A stretch of 64,000 nt of DNA. Origin: Rhodobiaceae bacterium UBA7804 (GTDB lineage Bacteria; Pseudomonadota; Alphaproteobacteria; Parvibaculales; Parvibaculaceae). Below, piece by piece: positions 45,301 through 53,663 of the stretch. The notes beneath the pieces were generated by a model. That model was not told the DNA's origin, ran no database searches, and was given only the letters and a program-made list of their open reading frames with translations. Numbering within the stretch: the first letter of the stretch is position 1; each line of letters starts with the position of its first letter. The stretch covers positions 1 to 64,000 of the forward strand of contig DLCG01000009.1 in the NCBI GenBank assembly GCA_002480495.1, in the 5' to 3' direction. The translations under genes and the position numbers were made by a program.

Positions 45301-47022
45301 TCAGCCTTTAATGAACGCGAGCAGGTCGCGATTGATCACATCGGCATTCACGGTCGCCATGCCATGCGAGAAGCCGGGATAGATTTTGAGCTCGCCCTTC
45401 TTCAGCAGCTTCACGGCGAGTTTGGCGCTTGCATCGATCGGCACGATCTGGTCGTCGTCGCCATGCATCACAAGCGTCGGCACATCTATCGCCTTCAAAT
45501 CCTCCGTGAAGTCCGTCTCGGAGAAAGCCTTGATGCCGTCATAATGGGCCTTCGCGCCGCCCATCATGCCCTGGCGCCACCAATTATCGACCACGGCAGG
45601 CCTGGCTTCGACGCCTTCGCGGTTGAAGCCGTAGAAGGGGCCCGATGCGACGTCGCGATAGAAGCTTGAGCGATCCGCAGCGAGTGCGGCCCGGAAACCG
45701 TCGAACACTTCGATTGGCAAGCCGCCCGGATAGTCAGCGGTCTTGAGCATGATCGGCGGGACCGCGCCAATCAGTACTGCCTTGGCAACACGGCCCGGTT
45801 TCGCGCGGGCCACATAGCGCGCAACCTCGCCGCCGCCGGTGGAATGGCCAATGTGAACGGCATTCCTGAGATCGAGCGCTTCAACCACTGCCTCGACATC
45901 GGCGGCATAGTGATCCATGTCGTGGCCATCGGAGACCTGAGCCGAGCGGCCATGGCCGCGGCGATCATGAGCGACTACCCGGTAGCCCTGATTGACGAAG
46001 AAAGTGAGCTGGGCGTCCCAATCATCTGCGGAAAGCGGCCAGCCATGATGGAAGACGATCGGCTGCGCATCCTTCGGCCCCCAATCCTTGTAGAAGATTT
46101 CGACACCGTCTCTGGTCGTCACGTAAGTCATGATTTTCTCTCCTGCTTTCAGGGGCTCCGCAGCCTTGGCCGCGCCAATGATGGGGGGTAGGGACAGACC
46201 TGACGTAGCGGCCTGTGAAGACGCATGATCCTGCGTCCGGTTGGAGACGTGCCGCGCGGCACGGTCGATCACATCGGCGACTGCCGCCGCTTGTGTGATG
46301 AAAGCCACATGGCTGCCGGGAATGTCGACGATTTCTGCATCAATCCTCTGCGCCATGCCGAGCAGCATGCCCTCACCGAAGGCGCGATCCTCGCTGGCGA
46401 TGACCGCCCAGCTGGGTTTGGATCGCCACGCGGCGTTCTCAAGCTTCGACTCGAAGGCCGACATGCGGATAGGCAGCTGCGAGTCGCGAAGGAACGCGGC
46501 ATCGGCATCGTTCAAGTCGGCGGCGAAGCCGGATTGAAACCGGTCGGGCCGCACAATGCCGAAGCCGTCCTCGGAGACATCGATCACGAAGTCGGACGCC
46601 GCCGGATACCCCTCATATTGTCCGGCCGTCGTCTCGCCGGCATCGGGGGCGAGGGCGGACACATAGACGAGGCCGGAGACATTCGGATGCACGCCTGCCT
46701 CGGTGATGACCGTCCCACCCCAGCTATGGCCGACCAGGATCGCGGGGCCGCTCTGGCTTTCGAGCACGCGCGTCGTCGCGGCGACGTCGTCTTCCAGCGA
46801 GGTCAGCGGGTTCTGAACGATACTCACGCCATAGCCGCGCGCCGTCAGAATGTCGTAGACCCCCCGCCAGCCAGAGCCATCGACAAAGGCTCCATGCACG
46901 AGCACGACGTTGCGCACGGCCTGGTCTTCGGAAATGGTCTCAGTGGGTTCCGCTTGCGAGCACCCCGCCAGCAGCCCGACGGCTGCAGCAGCAAAAATCA
47001 CACTACGAGCCTTGTCGATCAT
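45301..47022 (-). CDS. Fused double alpha/beta hydrolase lipoprotein (EstC-like + haloperoxidase-like)
   Basis: 573-aa fusion. N-terminus is a lipoprotein signal ending LLAGC (Cys21). Domain 1 (about 35-265) is an alpha/beta hydrolase with LVHGAF and nucleophile GHSWGG (Ser100). A linker (about 266-297, containing SGLSLPPIIGAAKAAE, like a decayed export signal) leads to Met298, where a complete non-haem haloperoxidase-type hydrolase begins (HHGWP, GHSTGG Ser394, DDDQIVP, FSHGM). Both triads look intact. Expected to sit in the outer membrane or periplasm. ATG 47022 is preferred over 47034 because GGAG precedes it. Divergent from an OhrR-type regulator. Confidence 0.88.
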   Translation of the reverse strand: MIDKARSVIFAAAAVGLLAGCSQAEPTETISEDQAVRNVVLVHGAFVDGSGWRGVYDILTARGYGVSIVQNPLTSLEDDVAATTRVLESQSGPAILVGHSWGGTVITEAGVHPNVSGLVYVSALAPDAGETTAGQYEGYPAASDFVIDVSEDGFGIVRPDRFQSGFAADLNDADAAFLRDSQLPIRMSAFESKLENAAWRSKPSWAVIASEDRAFGEGMLLGMAQRIDAEIVDIPGSHVAFITQAAAVADVIDRAARHVSNRTQDHASSQAATSGLSLPPIIGAAKAAEPLKAGEKIMTYVTTRDGVEIFYKDWGPKDAQPIVFHHGWPLSADDWDAQLTFFVNQGYRVVAHDRRGHGRSAQVSDGHDMDHYAADVEAVVEALDLRNAVHIGHSTGGGEVARYVARAKPGRVAKAVLIGAVPPIMLKTADYPGGLPIEVFDGFRAALAADRSSFYRDVASGPFYGFNREGVEARPAVVDNWWRQGMMGGAKAHYDGIKAFSETDFTEDLKAIDVPTLVMHGDDDQIVPIDASAKLAVKLLKKGELKIYPGFSHGMATVNADVINRDLLAFIKG

Positions 47023-47046
47023 GGCAATCTCCATTAAGTCGTTAAG

Positions 47047-47119
47047 GATTAAATCGTATGCGATGTATATGCTGGAGGAGATTTCAGCGTCAAGCGTAAA
47101 CGATTAAATCGTATGCGAT
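47047..47119. promoter_or_regulatory. Two perfect 18-bp operator-like repeats of the OhrR-type regulator
   Basis: GATTAAATCGTATGCGAT occurs at 47047-47064 and again, identical, at 47102-47119, in the 146-bp region between the divergent hydrolase and regulator genes. Each contains the inverted repeat ATCG-N4-CGAT. Exact repetition 55 bp apart in non-coding DNA strongly suggests a pair of regulator sites, one near each promoter. Confidence 0.8.
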
Positions 47120-47168
47120 ATTTTTATGATGCAAGAGTGAGCTAACCGGCGTAGGAGGCCCTAACCGT

Positions 47169-47636
47169 ATGAAAAACAAGGACAATAATCAGAATCAGAA
47201 ACTGGCGGGATCCCTCAGCGACTTCCTCTGCTTCGCGATCTACTCAACGAATCTGGCATTTGGGCGCGTCTACAAGCCGCTCTTCGAGGAACTCGGCCTT
47301 ACCTATCTCCAATACGCAACGCTCATAGCGCTGCACGAAGAGAGCGGCCAGACGGTCAGCGAACTCGGTGAGAAGCTCTTTCTGGAATCCAACACACTGA
47401 CGCCATTGCTGAAGCGACTCGAAGCAATGGGGTATGTCACGCGCAAACGCGACACTCAGGACGAGCGGCAGGTGCGCATCGGCCTGACCTCCGAAGGCGA
47501 AAAGGTCTTCGAGAAGGCGTTCTGCGGCCGCGAAGCGGTGATCGAAGCCACGGGACTTGAGCCCGAGGCTTTCCAGCGGCTGCAGCGCGATCTGATCACA
47601 CTGCGGGACAATCTGCTGGCGTCGGCAAAAAAGTAA
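47169..47636 (+). CDS. ohrR: OhrR-type MarR family organic-peroxide regulator
   Basis: 155-aa winged-helix repressor. The N-terminal LCFAIYS motif holds the peroxide-sensing Cys (Cys21), with Tyr35 and Tyr46 where OhrR proteins bond the Cys in the reduced state; a second Cys (Cys119) would make it a two-Cys OhrR. The wing is EAMGYVTRKRDTQDERQVRIGLT. TAGGAGG precedes the ATG. No ohr gene is adjacent; instead it faces the double hydrolase gene and two operator-like repeats. Likely derepresses that gene on oxidative or hypochlorous stress. Confidence 0.92.
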   Translation: MKNKDNNQNQKLAGSLSDFLCFAIYSTNLAFGRVYKPLFEELGLTYLQYATLIALHEESGQTVSELGEKLFLESNTLTPLLKRLEAMGYVTRKRDTQDERQVRIGLTSEGEKVFEKAFCGREAVIEATGLEPEAFQRLQRDLITLRDNLLASAKK

Positions 47637-47680
47637 CGCCAACCTCATCCCCCCGCGTCCGGCAAGCGGGCTCCCGCTCC

Positions 47681-47803
47681 GTGCTGCCGGTGCAGTCGGT
47701 GCCTTACGCCTCGGCGATGCTGCTCCCGCTCATCAATGTGATGCCGTCGATCTTCCGCCCGAAGGAGAAGACGGGAACGGCGGGCGCCCTCCCGCCCGCC
47801 GAA
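47681..47803 (+). pseudogene. Duplicated 3' fragment of the glucan synthase gene
   Basis: 123 bases align without gaps to 45097-45219 (end of the 42493 gene), with 14 mismatches counted by hand (about 88-89 percent). Several differences are synonymous (TCT/TCG, CCG/CCT, TAT/TAC), so it once evolved as coding DNA. The TAG stop is CAA here. It marks the right edge of the ohrR-hydrolase cassette and points to an insertion or a lost gene duplicate. Confidence 0.88.
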
Positions 47804-47816
47804 CAAGACCCTCGCG

Positions 47817-48533
47817 TCAGAACCAGGCTCTTATGCCGAAGCGGAGCGTGGTGCTGTCCACATCTTCTCCGTTCGCGCGGGTAATGGACGCCGTTTCGCC
47901 GAGGTCGCGTTCCCAGACGAGATCGACGTAAGGAGCGAACTTCCGCGTGATCTCGTAGCGAAGCTGGAAGCCTGCCTCGACGCTGCTGAAGCCCGCGCCC
48001 ACATCCCTTTCGGGAACGTCCTGCGCGAAGAGTTCCAGTTCGGCATGAGGTTCCGCGATGAGCCGTTGCGTGACCGGAAGCTCGAAGCTCTGCTCCAGCC
48101 GCGCCGACAGGTCGCCTTCCGTCGAGAGAAAGGCGGTCGCCTCCGTCTCGAAGAAATAAGGCGCAAGACCGGCGATCCCGGCGGCGAGATAGGTTTCGCC
48201 GTCGGGCTCGAAATCCTGCCGGACACCGATCAATGCGTCCCAAAAGGGATGGAAGTTCCGGCCATAGAAGAGCTGCGCTTCCGCCTTCTCGACCTCGTCT
48301 TCCGCAATTTCACCCTTCGAACGGAACCATAGGCGGTCGGTGTCTCCTCCGATCCAGCCATTCGCATTCCAGTTCCAGAGACCGTCCTGCGCATCCGCAT
48401 AGTCGAGCTCGACCTCGGCCATGTGGAACAACATGCTTTCATGTGCGGTGGACATATCGATTTCGTTCTCTGCCGCTGCGGAGATCGCCGAACCGAACAG
48501 CAGTGCGAAAGCGGCGATGGATATCTTCTTCAT
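47817..48533 (-). CDS. copB: Copper resistance protein B (CopB/PcoB)
   Basis: 238-aa outer-membrane protein with signal peptide MKKISIAAFALLFGSAISAAA. The body (ELDYADAQDGLWNWNANGWIGGDTDRLWFRSKGE ... YGRNFHPFWDALIGVRQDFEP) is the CopB beta-barrel family, and it ends in Phe (IRAWF). The usual Met/His-rich N-terminal stretch is very short here (HESMLFHM). Its start overlaps the copA stop by one base (TGATG). Acts with CopA in copper sequestration or efflux across the outer membrane. Confidence 0.92.
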   Translation of the reverse strand: MKKISIAAFALLFGSAISAAAENEIDMSTAHESMLFHMAEVELDYADAQDGLWNWNANGWIGGDTDRLWFRSKGEIAEDEVEKAEAQLFYGRNFHPFWDALIGVRQDFEPDGETYLAAGIAGLAPYFFETEATAFLSTEGDLSARLEQSFELPVTQRLIAEPHAELELFAQDVPERDVGAGFSSVEAGFQLRYEITRKFAPYVDLVWERDLGETASITRANGEDVDSTTLRFGIRAWF

Positions 48534-50311
48534 CAATGCTCTCCGTGCATGCCGTGCGCCGAATGCGCGTTCGGGGCGGTCTTCCCGTGAAGGACAAGAG
48601 GCACCGAGGCGCCATCCGGCGTCACCTCGCTTTCCGCCGCCGAAGGCGGCTCCACGATGAAGGCCGTCATCATGCCGGAAGCCATGTGATAGAGAAGGTG
48701 GCAATGCAGCGGCCAGGCGCCGATCTCGCGTGCGGTGAGAACGACGGAGACGGACTGTCCGGGCGGCACGATCACCGTGTCCTTCAATGGACGTTTCATG
48801 CCCGCGCCGTTTTCCAGTTCGAAGAACATGCCATGGAGATGCATCGGATGCGCCATCATGGTTTCGTTGGTGAAGGTGAGGCGCACGCGCTCGCCATAGC
48901 GCACCCGGATGGGCGCCGCCGCGCCGAACTTCTCATCGTTCAGCGTCCAGACATAGCGTTCCATGTTGCCGGTGAGACGCATCGCGATTTCGCGCTCGGG
49001 CGGGCGGTTGTCATCGCGCATGCCGGTCGAGATCAGGTCCGTATAGGCGAGCACCTTTGCATCGGCGGGAAAGCCCGATGCCCAGCCGGCGGGACGGGTT
49101 CCCCCTGCCGTGCCGCCTCCGGCATCTCCCGCCGCCTTGTGTCCCATTGAGCCATGGTCCATGACACCGTGGTCCATCTTGCCGTGGTTCATATTGCCGT
49201 GATCCATGCCGCTCATGCCGTCCCCTCCATGCGCCATTCCCATGTCGCTCATGGCGAGGAGCGCGCGCGGACGGTTCGGCGGAACCGGCGCTTCCATTCC
49301 CTGCTCCGGGGCGAGTGTCGCGCGCGCAAAGCCGCTCCGGTCGATCGGCTCCGCGAGAAGCGAATAGGCGCGGTCATCCTCGGGCTCGACGATGACGTCA
49401 TAGCGTTCGGCGACGCCCATGCGCAGTTCGTCCACCCTGACCGGTTCGACATCGTTTCCATCCGCCGCGACCACCGTCATCTTCATGCCGGGAATGCGGA
49501 CATCGAAGATCGTCATGGCCGAACCGTTGATGAGGCGCAGGCGGACGCGCTCGCCCTTGCGCGCGATGAAGGTTTCGTTCGCCCGAGGCGACTTGCCGTT
49601 CACGAGAAAGGAATAGCCGCTGACATCCGCGAGATCGGTCGGGTCCATTCGCATGGCGCCCCAGTCGAGGCGGTCGCGCATCGCTGCGCCCAATCCCTTC
49701 TCGCCCGCGTCGTCGAAGAAATCCAGCAACGTGCGCTTCGAATAATTGTAGTAGCCGGGGTCGGCCTTGAGATTTCGCAGGACCTGATCGGAATCTTCGG
49801 GCGTCGCATCGCCGAGCAGGACGACATAGTCGCGATCCGCCTCGACGGGGGAAGGCCTGGCCGGATCGATGACGATCGCACCAAGCACGCTCTGATCCTG
49901 CGTCCCGGAATGGCTGTGGTACCAGTAGGTGCCGCTCTGCCGGATCTTGAAGGTATAGGTGTAGGACGCGCCGGGCGCGATGCCCATGAAGCCGTTGAAA
50001 CCCGGCACGCCGTCCATGACACCCGGCAAGAGGATGCCGTGCCAGTGAACGGAGGTTTCCTCGTCCGTTTCATTGGTGACGGTGATGGTGGCGTCCTCGC
50101 CTTCCTTCAGGCGGAGCGTCGGGCCCGGCACACCGCCATTGATCGTCATCTTTTCGACGGTGCCTCCGCCGATCTCCACCTTTGCGGTCGAAACGGTGAG
50201 GTGATAGGTGCCCGCAAGCGCGGGCGTCGCCGCGGCGAGCGCCACGGCGCAAACGGCAGCCGAGGCGGCGCGGCGAACCGCGCCTTCGATGGATGCAAAA
50301 TTCGGAAGCAT
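48533..50311 (-). CDS. copA: Multicopper oxidase, copper resistance protein A
   Basis: 592-aa periplasmic multicopper oxidase that oxidises Cu(I) and helps sequester it. Copper-ligand clusters are clear: SVHWHG, YWYHSHSG, HPMHLHG and WPLHCHLLYHMASGM. A Met/His-rich insert (MDHGNMNHGKMDHGVMDHGSMGH, about 378-400) is a copper-binding domain as in CopA/PcoA. The export signal (VRRAASAAVCAVALAAATPALA) has a twin Arg but not the full Tat consensus. ATG at 50311 is chosen over an upstream TTG, which lacks a ribosome site. Middle gene of the cop operon. Confidence 0.95.
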   Translation of the reverse strand: MLPNFASIEGAVRRAASAAVCAVALAAATPALAGTYHLTVSTAKVEIGGGTVEKMTINGGVPGPTLRLKEGEDATITVTNETDEETSVHWHGILLPGVMDGVPGFNGFMGIAPGASYTYTFKIRQSGTYWYHSHSGTQDQSVLGAIVIDPARPSPVEADRDYVVLLGDATPEDSDQVLRNLKADPGYYNYSKRTLLDFFDDAGEKGLGAAMRDRLDWGAMRMDPTDLADVSGYSFLVNGKSPRANETFIARKGERVRLRLINGSAMTIFDVRIPGMKMTVVAADGNDVEPVRVDELRMGVAERYDVIVEPEDDRAYSLLAEPIDRSGFARATLAPEQGMEAPVPPNRPRALLAMSDMGMAHGGDGMSGMDHGNMNHGKMDHGVMDHGSMGHKAAGDAGGGTAGGTRPAGWASGFPADAKVLAYTDLISTGMRDDNRPPEREIAMRLTGNMERYVWTLNDEKFGAAAPIRVRYGERVRLTFTNETMMAHPMHLHGMFFELENGAGMKRPLKDTVIVPPGQSVSVVLTAREIGAWPLHCHLLYHMASGMMTAFIVEPPSAAESEVTPDGASVPLVLHGKTAPNAHSAHGMHGEH

Positions 50312-50374
50312 GATCCCGTTTCCATTCGTTGAGAACAATGGCGCGGCAAGGCGCCGGACTCGACGAAGGAAGCG

Positions 50375-50809
50375 CTAGATCAGGAGGCGGTTCGTGCGGC
50401 GATAGGCTTCGGCATAGGCGCGCCTTTCCAGAACCGGGCGCTCCGGCGGTTTCGCGGATGGCAATGGCTGCAAGGCGAAATCCGCGTCCGGCGTTTGCCA
50501 CCGGTCCTCCAGCAACGCCTTCACCTCGGACAGATCGCGCGACGTGAGTTGCGCGGAAAGCGATACGTCATCCGCGCGGCCGCAGAGACAAGTCAGGTCG
50601 CCGCCGCTGCAAGGATGCGAATGGGAGCCGCTTCCTTCCGATGCCGCGGAATGCCCTTTTCCTTCCGCGGCATGTCCTTCGTGCTGATGCTTCGCCTCGG
50701 CATGAAGGCCGTGCATCTGCAAGGCAGATGCCGGAACGCACTGAAGGGCCGCCGCGAGCAGGATGCTCGCAGCGTAAAGAACCGGGACCTGAAGCCTGAA
50801 CCACCTCAT
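50375..50809 (-). CDS. Secreted His-rich protein, first gene of the cop operon
   Basis: 144-aa protein with signal peptide MRWFRLQVPVLYAASILLAAALQCVPASA, then a His-rich stretch (HGLHAEAKHQHEGHAAEGKGHSAASEGSGSHSHPC) that could bind copper, a Cys cluster (PCSGGDLTCLCG) and a helical C-terminus. No named family recognised. The CueR-type promoter (50816-50846) places the transcript start at or next to this ATG, so an upstream GTG (50824) inside the promoter is excluded and the message may be leaderless. copA follows after 63 bp. Confidence 0.85.
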   Translation of the reverse strand: MRWFRLQVPVLYAASILLAAALQCVPASALQMHGLHAEAKHQHEGHAAEGKGHSAASEGSGSHSHPCSGGDLTCLCGRADDVSLSAQLTSRDLSEVKALLEDRWQTPDADFALQPLPSAKPPERPVLERRAYAEAYRRTNRLLI

Positions 50810-50815
50810 GGGCTG

Positions 50816-50846
50816 AATATGCACCTTCCAGTAGAGGGAAGGTCAA
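50816..50846 (-). promoter_or_regulatory. CueR-type (MerR family) copper promoter
   Basis: On the minus strand: -35 TTGACC (50846-50841), then exactly 19 bp, then -10 CATATT (50821-50816). Within the spacer lies the perfect dyad ACCTTCC-N7-GGAAGGT (plus strand 50823-50843). The over-long 19-bp spacer and this dyad are the hallmarks of CueR-controlled promoters such as E. coli copA. No merR/cueR gene lies in the window. Confidence 0.92.
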
Positions 50847-50882
50847 GTCCGGCGCCAATCCGTGAGGCGGGCGAAGGGCGGG

Positions 50883-51656
50883 TCAGCCCGGCCCGCCGCC
50901 GTCGATATTGATCTTCTGGCCGTTCGCGTAGGGGTTCGCGTCGGAGACGAGATAGACGACGGCGGCCGCCACCTCCTCCGGCTCGCAGACATGGCCGAAG
51001 GGCTGCGTCGCGTCGAGCTCGTGAATATCCATGCCCTTCTTGCCCGCGCGGGCGGCGGCAAGGCGCGAGCCCATATCCGTCGCTGTGAGGCCGGGCGCGA
51101 CGATATTCGTGCGGATGCCGTGCTTTCTCTCTTCCTTGGCGAGCGTGAGCGCCAGCGCTTCGGCGGCGGCCTTGCCCATATTATAGGGGCCGCCATTCGC
51201 GGACATGGATAACGTCGCGACGGAGGAGATGATGATGATGTCGCCGCGCTTTTCCTTCCGCATGTGCGGGAGCACGAGCTTCGACATGAAGTGCGGCGCC
51301 ATGGCGTGAACGCGGAGCACGCGCTCAAGCTCCTGCGGATCGGTATCCGCCACCGTCTGCCCGCGCGAGGCGATGCCCGCATTGTTGACGAGAATGCCGA
51401 TGGAACCGAAATCCTTCAGCACGTCGGCGACCATCACCTGGTCTTCCTCGAAACTTTCGACCGAGGCCGAATAGGCTCGCGCCTTGCGGCCGAGCTTCTC
51501 GATTGCCGCGACCGTTTCATCCGCCGCTTCCTTGTCGCGGCGGTAGTTGATCGCGACATCGGCGCCCGCCTCCGCGAGCGCGAGTGCGATTGCGCGGCCG
51601 ATGCCGCGGCTGCCGCCCGTGACGAGCGCCACGCGGCCGTCCAGAGATATCTTCAT
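50883..51656 (-). CDS. Short-chain dehydrogenase/reductase (FabG-like)
   Basis: 257-aa classical SDR. GGSRGIG cofactor motif, NNAG, the Ser of IIISSVATLS and YNMGK (Tyr-x3-Lys) are present, so activity is expected. C-terminal ANPYANGQKINIDGGGPG is typical of 3-oxoacyl-ACP reductase-like SDRs. GGGGAG precedes the ATG. Next gene upstream is an acyl-CoA ligase on the same strand, 131 bp away. Confidence 0.92.
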   Translation of the reverse strand: MKISLDGRVALVTGGSRGIGRAIALALAEAGADVAINYRRDKEAADETVAAIEKLGRKARAYSASVESFEEDQVMVADVLKDFGSIGILVNNAGIASRGQTVADTDPQELERVLRVHAMAPHFMSKLVLPHMRKEKRGDIIIISSVATLSMSANGGPYNMGKAAAEALALTLAKEERKHGIRTNIVAPGLTATDMGSRLAAARAGKKGMDIHELDATQPFGHVCEPEEVAAAVVYLVSDANPYANGQKINIDGGGPG

Positions 51657-51787
51657 GCCGTTTCTCCCCGAGTACCGTTTCTTGTTCCGATTGGCGCAAG
51701 CATAAAGAAGCCGCCCGGGATTTCCATGCCCGGACGGCTTCGCTTCGTTTCGGCCGCGATGACGCTACGGCAGAGGACGCCGAAAGC

Positions 51788-53539
51788 TCAGGCGGCGTCC
51801 TTCGCGTATTTCTTCATGTCCTCGCGGAGCACGGTTTTCAGAATCTTGCCGTTTGGATTTCGCGGCAGCGGCTCATGCCGGAGCTCGATCTTGACCGGCA
51901 CCTTGAAGGCGGCGAGGAGCTTGCCGACATGGGCCTTCAGTTCCTCTTCCGTGACCTGCTTGCCCGGCGCGACCTGCACGATGGCGCCGACTTCCTCGCC
52001 GAGCACCTTGTGCGGGATGGCGACGACGGCGGCATCCATCACGGCGGGATGGGCATAAAGCGCATCTTCCACCTCGACGCAGTAGATGTTCTCGCCGCCG
52101 CGGATCAGCATGTCCTTGGCGCGGTCGAGAATATAGACGAAGCCTTCCTCGTCCATGCGCACGAGATCGCCCGAATGGAACCAGCCGCCTTCGGTGATCG
52201 CGGCGGCCGTTGCTTCCGGCTTGTTCCAGTAGCCCTTCACCACGTTCGGCCCGCGGATCCAGAGTTCGCCGACCTGACCGCGCGGCAGCTCGTTGCCCTT
52301 CTCGTCCACGACCTTGATGTCGCAGGTGGGCACGGCAACGCCGGCGCTGTCCGGCTTCCAGACATAGTCCTCGGCGAGGTTCTGCGTGGTGATGGCCGAG
52401 GTTTCGGTCAACCCATAGCCGTTCGAGGGATGCACTTTCGGGAATTGCTGCTTGATGCGGGCGACGAGATCGGGCGCGGAAGGCGCGCCGCCATAGCCGA
52501 TCGACTCGACGCTCGATGTATCGCGCGTCGCGAAGTCGGGCGACTCGAGCACCTGCCAGACCATCGCGGGCACACCGCCGAACGAGGTGACGCGCTCGCG
52601 CTCGATGAGTTCGAGCGCATGTTCCGGGTTCCACTTGTGCATGATCACGAGGCGGCCGCCGCTCGCATAGGTGCCGACAAGGATCGAGTGGCAGCCCGTT
52701 GCGTGGAAAAGCGGCACGGAGAGAAGCGTCACGCGCTGCGGCGCGTTCGGATCCGGCGCGGGCGGCATTTCGCCCCGGCGCAGGAAGGTGCGCGCGCCGC
52801 CGAGCAGCGCGTTCATCAGATTGGTGCAGATGTTGCGCTGCGTGCCGAGGGCGCCTTTCGGCTTGCCGGTCGTGCCGGAGGTATAGAAGATCGTCGCGTC
52901 GTCTTCGGGAACGAGGCCGGGATCGGGCAAGGCGTCGGCGGGAAGCTTCGCATAATCCTCCGGCTTTCCGACGATCGTTTCGAAGGCTTCGGCAACGCCG
53001 AGTTCGTCGGCCGGGGTGCGCACGGCGATGAGACCGTCGAGGCCGAGCGCCTTCAGATGCGGGCGGATGCGGTCGAGGCGTTCATGATCGAGGATCACGA
53101 CCTTCGAGCCCGAATCCGAAATGCCGTATTCGAGTTCCGGTCCCGTGCCCCATGCATTGAGCGGCACGACAACGCCGCCGATGGCGGCGATCGCCCAGAA
53201 GGTGATCGACCATTCCGGGAAGTTGCGCATGATGAGGGCGACGCGATCGCCCTTCTTCACGCCGTATTTTTCCTTGAGGGCGCGGCCAAGTGCCGTCACG
53301 GCGCGATAATGGTTCTCGAAGGAAAGCCGTTCGCCCTCATAGACGATGAAGTCCTTGTCGCCGAAGGCGCGGCCCATCTCCAGCACCGCCCGGAGCGAGG
53401 GAGGCGCGTTCTTGTAGGTGCGGATGGGAACGCCGCGAATTTCGACCGTTTCCATCTCGAAGGGGGTGCCCGGCGCGGTCAGGAAGGCATGAGCCTCCTC
53501 GATCGTCATGGCAGGCCATTTGCTGGCGTTCTCAGCCAT
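51788..53539 (-). CDS. Acyl-CoA synthetase (AMP-forming, FadD type)
   Basis: 583-aa ANL ligase. P-loop FYTSGTTGKPKG, acyl/AMP block NGYGLTETSA, GDLVRMDEEGFVYILDRAKDM hinge and the NPNGKILKTVLRE lysine motif are seen. Longer than the other synthetase of this window (526 aa) and not closely similar to it, so a different acid is likely. GGGAG precedes the ATG. Followed by an SDR gene and preceded by a GST gene, all on the minus strand. Confidence 0.94.
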   Translation of the reverse strand: MAENASKWPAMTIEEAHAFLTAPGTPFEMETVEIRGVPIRTYKNAPPSLRAVLEMGRAFGDKDFIVYEGERLSFENHYRAVTALGRALKEKYGVKKGDRVALIMRNFPEWSITFWAIAAIGGVVVPLNAWGTGPELEYGISDSGSKVVILDHERLDRIRPHLKALGLDGLIAVRTPADELGVAEAFETIVGKPEDYAKLPADALPDPGLVPEDDATIFYTSGTTGKPKGALGTQRNICTNLMNALLGGARTFLRRGEMPPAPDPNAPQRVTLLSVPLFHATGCHSILVGTYASGGRLVIMHKWNPEHALELIERERVTSFGGVPAMVWQVLESPDFATRDTSSVESIGYGGAPSAPDLVARIKQQFPKVHPSNGYGLTETSAITTQNLAEDYVWKPDSAGVAVPTCDIKVVDEKGNELPRGQVGELWIRGPNVVKGYWNKPEATAAAITEGGWFHSGDLVRMDEEGFVYILDRAKDMLIRGGENIYCVEVEDALYAHPAVMDAAVVAIPHKVLGEEVGAIVQVAPGKQVTEEELKAHVGKLLAAFKVPVKIELRHEPLPRNPNGKILKTVLREDMKKYAKDAA

Positions 53540-53663
53540 TTCATTCTCCCTGGGGTGTCGTTATTGGCGGTCTTGATGCCGTTGCCCGACACATATCCCG
53601 TTTGGCGGGGAATTTGAAGCGGAACGCTGCGGCAGCGGCGCCAGCGCCGCTGCCGCCCGGGCC

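Noticed and set aside
45301..47022. Reading the hydrolase fusion as two separate genes
   Set aside because: The frame is open through the linker and no ribosome site is evident right before the internal Met; a sequencing error cannot be excluded, so this is listed as a check.
50822..50824. GTG start for the His-rich protein
   Set aside because: The GTG lies in the spacer of the CueR-type promoter, upstream of the expected transcript start.
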